From Siphonodentalium dalli (Eukaryota; Mollusca; Scaphopoda; Gadilida; Siphonodentaliidae): a stretch of DNA of 64,000 bases. Within the stretch, counting starts at the first letter, position 1; each line of letters starts with the position of its first letter. Location: contig CP136063.1 of assembly GCA_032622095.1 (NCBI GenBank), positions 265,477,426 through 265,541,425 on the forward strand. Direction: 5' to 3'. The position numbers and the translations under genes were made by a program. Shown here piece after piece: positions 56,668-64,000 of this stretch. The notes below the pieces were generated by a model that did not search any database, was not told the origin of the DNA, and saw nothing but the letters and a program-made list of their open reading frames with translations.

Positions 56668-57208
56668 AATATATATTTTGGGACTTCTGTCTGTTTGTTT
56701 GTTAGCTATGGCCGGGACAACTGCCGGACGGATTTCGACCAAACTTCATATCTAAGGGTAAAAACCCGGATGAAGTTTCGTCGCATTGCTTTTGAGAAGC
56801 TCCGAGCACTCATTCACTCTTAATCGCGTGATAGTTAAAGAGCGTTCGTATCAGCAGTGTCGTTGACAAAGAGCGTGTCTGTGTCTGTGTCCAGACATGA
56901 GCGTGTTGTGTGATCAGTATGTCTGTGTTCGTACTTAGGGGTTCCTAGTAATGGGGGAGATTTTAATCGGGTCAGTTTTTCCGCCCGAGGTGACATTCAC
57001 CTTGAAACGGGTACCCACAAATGATATATATATGTATGTGTGTGTCCGTTATAGACTCGAAAACGGCCCTACCGATGGAGTCCAAACTTGCTACCTAGGG
57101 CCACTTTTGTCCGGGAACTCTCATGGACAGTCAAATTGTGACCCCGACCTGACCTTCAGAATTATCAATTCAAGGTCAAAGCCGGGACGAAGTCGGGTCA
57201 CCTGCTAG
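56668..57208 (+). mobile_element. Helitron/HINE-like element, opposite orientation
   Basis: Begins TATATATTTTGGGACTTC and ends with hairpin CCGGGACGAAGTCGGG, then TCACCTGCTAG. The interior contains reversed type-A words (GTTAAAGAGCG, TTTTTCCGCCCGAGG), while the 3' end is type C. So it is a mosaic of the types seen at 3127-7011. Confidence 0.75.
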
Positions 57209-57645
57209 TACTATATATATAGTGAATTAAATGGGTATGAAATTCGGGCGATTTGGAGTTTGAATGTATAGGATTACTACTCTTGAGTTCAATAACCTCA
57301 TGAAGAAACATTTCGCACACATCGAAGGCATGACCCTAAATGAACAACTTGTCAAAATCTTATCCAACAATACTCAATTCAATTAATTCAATTTGTCATA
57401 TGATCCGTATATAGATTATTCTCGGCACGCGATGAACATCTCATATTTAATTAATTAATAATAACCAATGAATACATGTAGATGAGACGACCATTTGTAC
57501 AATCATATAGCTCTCTGGTTATATATTATCTCCTAATATTATCATAATGTATACTGCTTAATACACAATGTACATTTATATGTCATATGCATGCATAATG
57601 TGCGTATAACGATGTTTTGTTAATTAAACTTGTCTTACCATAGTT
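57209..57645. other. AT-rich non-coding spacer
   Basis: TTAATTAATTAATAATAA and similar. No feature recognised. Confidence 0.4.
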
Positions 57646-57649
57646 TAGC

Positions 57650-58920
57650 CACATCCCAGTGAAAACTCGCAGCCCGGACCCCGTAATGCCCTCGTACTTC
57701 TAATAACTCCTTATATATATGTTGCGGAATTACCCTCGACTAAATTCACGGAGAAACAAGGGCGAATCGCCAACGAAAGCCGGGCAATTAACCCCCAAAA
57801 TGCCGCCGTCGCCGAATACGTTTACCGCCAACGAAGCTATAAAGGCTCAATTTTATCATTCTGGATGAATCTGACAAGTTTATGGTTTAATATCGGCACT
57901 TCTGTTTGACCGTGACCACCCTCCGTGCGTATGTGGGTTTCGTTGACACCCTCGCACAAATATGGACAGTAAAATCACCCCTAGACGCAACAGGTGCGGT
58001 CCGGGCTGCATGGTCCGGCTGTTAACTTAGTTAGCGGTAAACTTATTCAGCGACATCGGCATTTTGGGAGTTAATTGCCCGGCTTTGGTGGGTGATTCGT
58101 CCTTGTTTCTTCGTGAATGTAGTCGATGTATAGGTCCGCAATATATATGTAAGGAGTTATTTGAAATACGAGGGAATTACGGGGGTCCGGGCTGTGAGTT
58201 TTTTGTATTGGGGGACCAATTTTATAATTATGGCTGATTCTGACAAGTTTAGTGTTTAATATCGGCACTTCTGTTTGACCGTGACCACCCTCCGTGCGTA
58301 TGTGGGTTTCATTTACACCCGTGCACAGATATGGACACTGAAATCACCCATAGACGCAACAGGGGCGGTCCGGGCTGGTCCGGGCTGTTAGCTTCGTTAT
58401 CGGTAAACATATTCGGCGATGGCGGCATTTTGGGGGTTAATTGCCAGGCTTTCGTGGGCGATTCGCCCTTGTTTCTTCGTGAATGTAGTCGAAGGTAATT
58501 CCGCAACATATATATAAGGAGTTATTAGAAGTACGAGGGCATTACGGGGTCCGGGCTGCGAGTCTTCTTATTGGGGGCACAATTTTGTAATTCTGGCTGA
58601 ATCTGGCAAGTTTAGGGGTTAATATCGGTACTTCTGTTTGACCGTGACCACCCTCCGTGTGTATTTGGGTTTCAACGAAACCCACCACTAAAATCATCCA
58701 TTGACACAACAGGGGCGGTCCGGGCTGTTAGCTTCATTGGCGGCGAACACATTCGCCGATGCCGGCATTTTGAGGGTTGATAGCGACACTTCTGTGTGAT
58801 CACGACCCCTGTCCGTGCGTGAGTGGGTTTCCATGACACCCCTGCACATATATTGTCACTAAAATCACCCCTATACTCCACAGGGGCGGTCCGGGCTGGT
58901 CCGGGCAGTGTTTAGTCACA
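57650..58920. repeat. ~365-bp satellite with an inverted first segment
   Basis: TTCTGTTTGACCGTGACCACC recurs at 57900, 58268 and 58631, then a shortened unit at 58791. Units share GGGGCGGTCCGGGCTG, CATTTTGGGGGTTAATTGCC and ATATATAAGGAGTTATTAGAAG. The first 200 bp (57655-57855) are the same sequence reversed (GCAGCCCGGACCCCG, CTTCTAATAACTCC). Minus-strand open frames are repeat products. Confidence 0.9.
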
Positions 58921-60468
58921 CCGGAATTATGCACGCTCGTGAGATTGGAATGGTTCAAGGGTATGGGTGTAGTTAGAAATTATGATGTGGAACCCCCCTC
59001 CTCCGCCCCCAGACGCATGTGTGGCATAGATCAAATAGATTTGGTCTGGTGACAGTGGATTCATTTGGTTTGCCTAAATTGACGAGAACTCATATATATA
59101 GTGAATTATCCAGTACAAAGTACTAACGAGCCATGTTGTGGTCATAGTAATCCGTGACATAAGACTTCGCACATGTATGTACACAAAGCTATACCAATGT
59201 AAACGCACCCTAAATACAAACGAACATAAATTGTGTTCAAGATTTACTGTTAGAAGCAAAGCAGAAACGGAAGGAAATAACCTCGCCCTGTTTGATTCTT
59301 TTAAGCTTAAATGAGTAAGTGACTTTATTGCACCCAAGATATAACAAGTCATGACCACATGAGATCACACACAGTCGTGCAGAGGCGGAAGTAAATAGCC
59401 GCGCCCCTACTTGGCTCCATTAAACTTAATTTAATTTGTATTGCAGTGGGTAAATGAGTAATTGAGACGATTACTTTATCGTACCTAAAGACACATCAAG
59501 TCATGACCCCAAGATACCGCGTATATATGCAGAGGCAGCCGTTGGAATATATGTGGATTAGCCGTTAAAACAATCAGTGGGTGGAGTGTGGAGCAGCTTC
59601 GACACGGTAAACAAATATCTACGTTTACATGGATTTCCCCTCCATTGCGAAATGATTCACAATCTGGCATCTCTGCCTACTACTAGACTCACAGCGGCGC
59701 CAATAAACGAGTGACCTATTTATGAACGCACAGTCTGCGAATATACCACTATTCGCATCACGTGAGGAAATTCTATATTCCGATTTCGGTGGATTTCTAA
59801 ATTAATTTCCTCGGCGCTCCACACTGCTGCTCTGATTCTTCCTGTTTATGATTGCATTGATCAGTGTATATTAGCATTAAAAGTAGCATCCGTTTGGGAT
59901 ATATTTTATACTAGTTTACAGTGGATCTATATTGAAAGTAAGTATCATATAAATGCAGTAACATTTGTTTCTTTTTCATAATAATTTGGTTGTTGGCAGC
60001 AGCAGCACAGAAGTGGCATTTTTTTTACACCAATGCCACGCCCGTCAGCTTCGCATTCCACTTGTTGTGATGTTGCGAGATAAAAAAAAAACATTCATCT
60101 GAAGTGACTCTTAGCTTGAGTTGGCTTGTCGAAACCTTGCTACTGTTTCGGTTGGTTTTATTACTATGCATGTCATATAATATATATGGATTATTGTGAA
60201 CTATATCTGTATCCTGGGCATCGAAAGTTTAATGTAAACATCTTCCGGTGGGTAACTATATAGAGAAAGGTCAGAATCTGTAATATGATTATATGGTGAC
60301 CGGCCACAAAGAGGCAAAATGTGCCATCTTTATCGTGTTGAATGGCTTTCAATGCCCGGTTGTTCATCTACTAGGCTGCGCGTTCACATCTGATAATTCT
60401 TAATATTGCAATTAGTATGATATCTGGAATTGCAGAGTACGAGTCTTCGATTGTTGAATCGCTTATTG
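58921..60468. other. mostly unassigned non-coding; one ~130-bp duplication
   Basis: GAGTAAGTGACTTTATTGCACC/GAGTAATTGAGACGATTACTTTATCG and AAGTCATGACC recur (59252-59520). The rest shows no exon or element. Confidence 0.4.
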
Positions 60469-60723
60469 GAGCATTAAAGTGACGTGAAGCACTCAAGTAG
60501 GGAGTTAAAATAGAAATGGAGAATAATCTTTGCCAAAGTAGTTATTTTTACATATATCATAAGTTATATCCCAATTGACACCGTCATTAACTCTTATATA
60601 TTAATTAAATGCAGTGACCCTCGATGGCAAATTAATTCTCGTTAGTTTACTGCCGAGAGTTGCATCCCGAATCGAGAAGTAAATATTTACAATTGAGTGT
60701 AATTCAAACGATGTTGTCTACGG
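60469..60723 (-). repeat. isolated diverged copy of the 485-bp satellite monomer
   Basis: Read on the minus strand: AACATCGT, AATTGTAAATATTTAC, TCTCGATTCGGG, GCCATCGAG, GTCACTGCATTTAA, TAATATATAAGA, AATAACTACTTTG, AAAGATTATTCT and TTCACGTCACTTTA follow the exact order of the monomer at 27428-31300. It is reversed, single and strongly diverged. Confidence 0.8.
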
Positions 60724-60850
60724 AGTGGTACGGATGATTTGCTTGAGATTTTCGGCGATGAGTTCAATGCTACATGTACATTCCTCCAGTTGGCAAAGCG
60801 AATACTATCTGATCCGTTTGATACACCCAAAACAAGTCCATAATATGTCT

Positions 60851-61358
60851 TTAAAGGCACGGGCGGTGTTCATTGCAGAAACATTCATATTTGTTCAAAT
60901 CGCCATCAACAGAAGGAATATTAAAATATATATAGTTTTGTTCATGTGCCAAACATAATCAGCGCGTAAATAGTATATTGTCGTCAAGACATACGATGGT
61001 GTACGTAAACAAGAGCCTGACCGTATTACAGAAGTTTTGCTTCTGTTTACATATATACACAGCGTAATTCTATTGGTTAATCACAAACAAATGGTATAAA
61101 CGCTCTTTATTATTTCCATATCAGGAAAACAGTAACAAATAACGCTCTTTATGTTTACCATATCCGGATCTAAACAAAAGCCAGGTTATGTAACGTGCTT
61201 TACTTTTGTTTACATAACAAAGGAAAAAACATTTGACAATAATATACAGCTTATGCCATATTTCTGATTAGTATAAGAACAAAGCCTGTCTATATTTAAC
61301 TGTTATTTCTGTTTATGGCGGTTTTTGACGCAGGTGAATATTTTAAGAGCATACCCAT
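60851..61358 (+). mobile_element. Kolobok/T2-like MITE, right tip lost
   Basis: TTAAAGGCACGGGCGGTGTT at the left, ACGCTCTTTAT at 61100 and 61142, then TTTTTGACGCAGGTGAATAT. It breaks at AGCATACCCAT into hAT-related sequence. Confidence 0.8.
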
Positions 61359-61470
61359 TTTTTGGTATGGCATGGCCATCAGTTGGAAGTTGTTTCAACA
61401 TTAGGGTGGTGTCTGGTTGGAAATTTTCAACAGGTGAAAAGTTGGAGGTAGCAGTTGGGAAGTTACAACC
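61359..61470. repeat. fragment of the TTGGAAATTTTC (hAT-related) repeat
   Basis: GGCCATCAGTTGGAAGTTG, GGTTGGAAATTTTCAAC and CAGTTGGGAAGTTACAACC match words inside 34950-36011. Confidence 0.55.
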
Positions 61471-61799
61471 CAATATATAAACCATATATGTAGGTCTATT
61501 TCAATCACGTGGTTGACCATGTGCGTATATACTCAAGCTGCAAAACATAAATCAATCCCCTCGCTACGTTGTAAGTCCTGCGTAGGAGACTGAACTCTGC
61601 ATGGAGTTTGGTGCGTACTGTTGGTATAACATACGTATGTTGGTTGGGGGACTTGTCTGTTGAACTAATTAATGCTATTTATTACTATTCATCACTATTT
61701 AATGCATGATCATCAGAACATAAGTCTGGTACTGTCATACAGTGAATACAGTCTGCTCCATTCACATAAATGCGCCAACGAGTCAAGGTGAGGAAATAA

Positions 61800-62315
61800 T
61801 AGATCATGCCATGAATCTCTACTATGGCTAACGCCCGTAGAGATCATATTCCACCAGTACAAAACCTGGGAACTTTTTGAAGTTTTGACAGGGAACCTTA
61901 TATAATTGAAAAAATAATACGGGGAATATATTTCTTAGTGATATTTGTTCCTTAATAGTGTACTTCACTATATGTGAAGGTCCCAACTCGAAATTGCATG
62001 TTTTTCTGTTACTTTTGTGAGCCGATATCGCATTAAACAATGAATAAATTACCCAGGAAAAGTTTCATAATTGTAAGAAACGTAAAGAAAAATCGCTCAC
62101 AAAGTCACTTAAATCATGAAATTTCGAGTTGGGACCTTCACCTACAGTGAGGTAAATTATTAAGAAAGAGATATGACAAAGAAATATATTCCCTTTGTTA
62201 TTTTTTCGATTATATAAGGTTCCCTGTCAAAACTTCAAAAAGTTCTCAGGTTTTGTACTGGTGGAATATGATCTCTACGGGTGGTAGCCATAGTAGAGAT
62301 TCATGGCATGATCTA
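61800..62315. mobile_element. MULE-like non-autonomous element, complete, 9-bp target duplication
   Basis: AGGAAATAA is present on both sides (61791-61799, 62316-62324). Tips are perfect: TAGATCATGCCATGAATCTC and GAGATTCATGGCATGATCTA. The mirrored arms are about 215 bp each and include CCCGTAGAGATCATATTCCA, TTTTGACAGGGAACCTTATA and AAGGTCCCAACTCGAAATT. The middle is about 90 bp. A 9-bp duplication with very long TIRs is characteristic of Mutator-like elements. No transposase. Confidence 0.85.
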
Positions 62316-62429
62316 AGGAAATAACCTCTTCCACAAATACATCGTTGAGAATGCCGAATCATTATACCACAAACATATTTATTTAAGTTATAGAATTTAG
62401 AAATACCGGGCCAGACTTATTTTTATGTG

Positions 62430-63900
62430 TACCCATACCATGTATGGTACACATAATGCCGACGTCCGGATCAACCATCCGTCGTTCGTCCGTCCGTCTG
62501 TCATACCGCCCGTCTGTCCGTCTGTCCGTAGACACTTGCTATCCGATTCAATTACTTGAATATTTTTTTATCGGATCGTGTTAAAATTTTATGTGCATGT
62601 TTATGATAACACACTCCTCACCTGTATAGTTTTTGGTATCGATCGGTTGATCGGTTTAGAAATTATTAACACTTTGCATCCGCACATAGTCATGTTCTAT
62701 CCAATGCCATAACTTAAGTATCTTTTGACCGATTGTGTTCATATTTGATATGTAGGTTTATGATGACACACCCCTCACCTGTATAGATTTTGGTATCGAT
62801 TGGTTGATCGGTTTAAAAAATAATTAACCCTGCATACAAATGCTATCTGATGCATCTAAGTTAAACAATTTTCTTCTGATATGCCTCATATTTCTTACCT
62901 AGGTTTTTCTTAGCAGGTTCTTTATCTGTATGGTTTTTGGTATCGTTTATTTAACCCTTTCTGCTCTTGTTTTTAAATAGAATTCATCCAAGCTGTGTTG
63001 ACTTAAATATTTTTCATCTAATCAGCACCAAAGTTGGTACATCTGGTCCTCACCCCGAAATACAGGTCAGGTTCGAATTTGAGTTTGATCTGGTATATTT
63101 TAACAGAGTTATGGCCATTTAAAATTCAAGTAGCTGATCATCTAATTAATGCCTACAGGCACTGTTAGCTTAGAAGAGGAGATCTTATTACCCAGCCAGT
63201 GTCTTATTGGAAATGAGTTTTGTTTAGATTGACATTAGATAAATACCATGGCTCACAGAGTCAAATCTCTTTAGACACATCACAGCCATAGTGGTTCTCT
63301 CCTGTATGGATCAGAACACCTGATCAAACAAATCTCTCAACACTAATAAAATTTCTCTCCTGACTCTCAGACTCTATCACACACAGTGTTCTAGCATCTC
63401 TAAAACATTGACAAATCCATGATTGATGACTCTCTGGTCCATTCTTTGTTCTGTACAAAATTAATTTAACCCCTTTTGTTGAAACAGGTTCATGACATTA
63501 GAGACTGACTTATTGTATGGGTTTCTAAATCCAATGACATGCTTGTATAGACTGTTTGTGTTTATCAGTTCATTATTTTGGGTAAGATTAACCCCATTCT
63601 ATCCGATTTTATATCCATTGATTATTTTTATAGTTCTTGGCATAGTTTATGATAACACACCCCTAACCTGCACAGTGAGGGTCATTTGGTTTATTTGCTC
63701 AAAAATATTAACATCCTCCACCAATCCTGTTGACACAATGTGATAACTAAATATTTTTCACTTTATCACTATATAAATAATTGCATCCATGTTATAAATG
63801 ATGAAACATTCTTCACCTGTATAAATTTTGGTATCGATTGAATGATTTTGATAATATATTAACAGTAACTTCAATTATATTTCCGCTGTTTAGATACATT
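62430..63900 (+). repeat. CCGTC tract followed by diverged ~150-bp repeats
   Basis: GTCCGTCCGTCTGTC (62486) leads into units with TTTATGATAACACACTCCTCACC, CTGTATAGTTTTTGGTATCG and GATTGGTTGATCGGTTTA at about 62600, 62755, 62915, 63640 and 63800. The spacing drifts. A palindrome, GTGTACCCATACC/GTATGGTACAC, opens the block. No coding frame is kept. Confidence 0.65.
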
Positions 63901-64000
63901 ATATCTTTCCAATGATCAGATTAGAAGAAAATTAACCCACCCCATTCCATAGTCATACAGTATGCTATTCAATGTAATGAATCTAATATTTTCAAGCTGA

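Overview
ORGANISM. The window is eukaryotic and animal. It is AT-rich and almost wholly non-coding. The only convincing host genes are spliced, four-transmembrane claudin/PMP22-type genes, and the rest is transposon and satellite DNA. The repeat mix suggests a marine invertebrate, perhaps a mollusc or other lophotrochozoan: Helitron/HINE-like elements with tandem cores and an ACAC microsatellite, TTAA-target MITEs, hAT and MULE-like non-autonomous elements, and non-LTR retrotransposon stubs. I cannot fix the species from sequence alone. LAYOUT. 1-7.0 kb: exon 1 of a claudin-like gene on the minus strand (1130-1355) with a TATA box, among TTAA-flanked MITEs, then five head-to-tail Helitron/HINE-like elements (3.1-7.0 kb). 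7-21.3 kb: 23-bp, 12-bp, 367-bp and other tandem repeats, a LINE reverse-transcriptase stub (11.9-12.6 kb), several TIR elements, and a repeat built around GCCGCCATCTTGG. 21.7-31.6 kb: two large satellite blocks. One has ~1-kb units rich in CTCGTGAAAATAAGC. The other has 485-bp units in a three-monomer higher-order repeat. 34.1-43.2 kb: palindromes, a hAT element with 8-bp target duplications, then a complete three-exon claudin-like gene on the plus strand (36146-42627). Its introns hold LINE remnants, two piggyBac-like elements and a MULE-like element. 43.2-57.2 kb: more copies of a piggyBac-like family carrying a 69-bp palindrome, one broken by a Harbinger-like element; 99-bp and 19-bp satellites; two hAT copies; a tRNA-derived SINE head; another Helitron-like copy. 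57.6-64 kb: a ~365-bp satellite, a stray inverted copy of the 485-bp satellite, a complete MULE-like element with 9-bp target duplications, and diverged repeats to the window end. HOW THE PARTS FIT. The claudin-like exons share the splice position (GAA-G then GT) and phase-1 introns, so they are members of one local family; a third, decayed terminal exon may lie at 15.8-16.0 kb. Otherwise the window is a nested repeat landscape. Two patterns cross family boundaries: a palindrome with divergent TATATAAG sequences is carried by TTAACCCTTT-type elements with different termini, and the 9-mer ACGCTCTTT recurs about 21 times in unrelated repeats.
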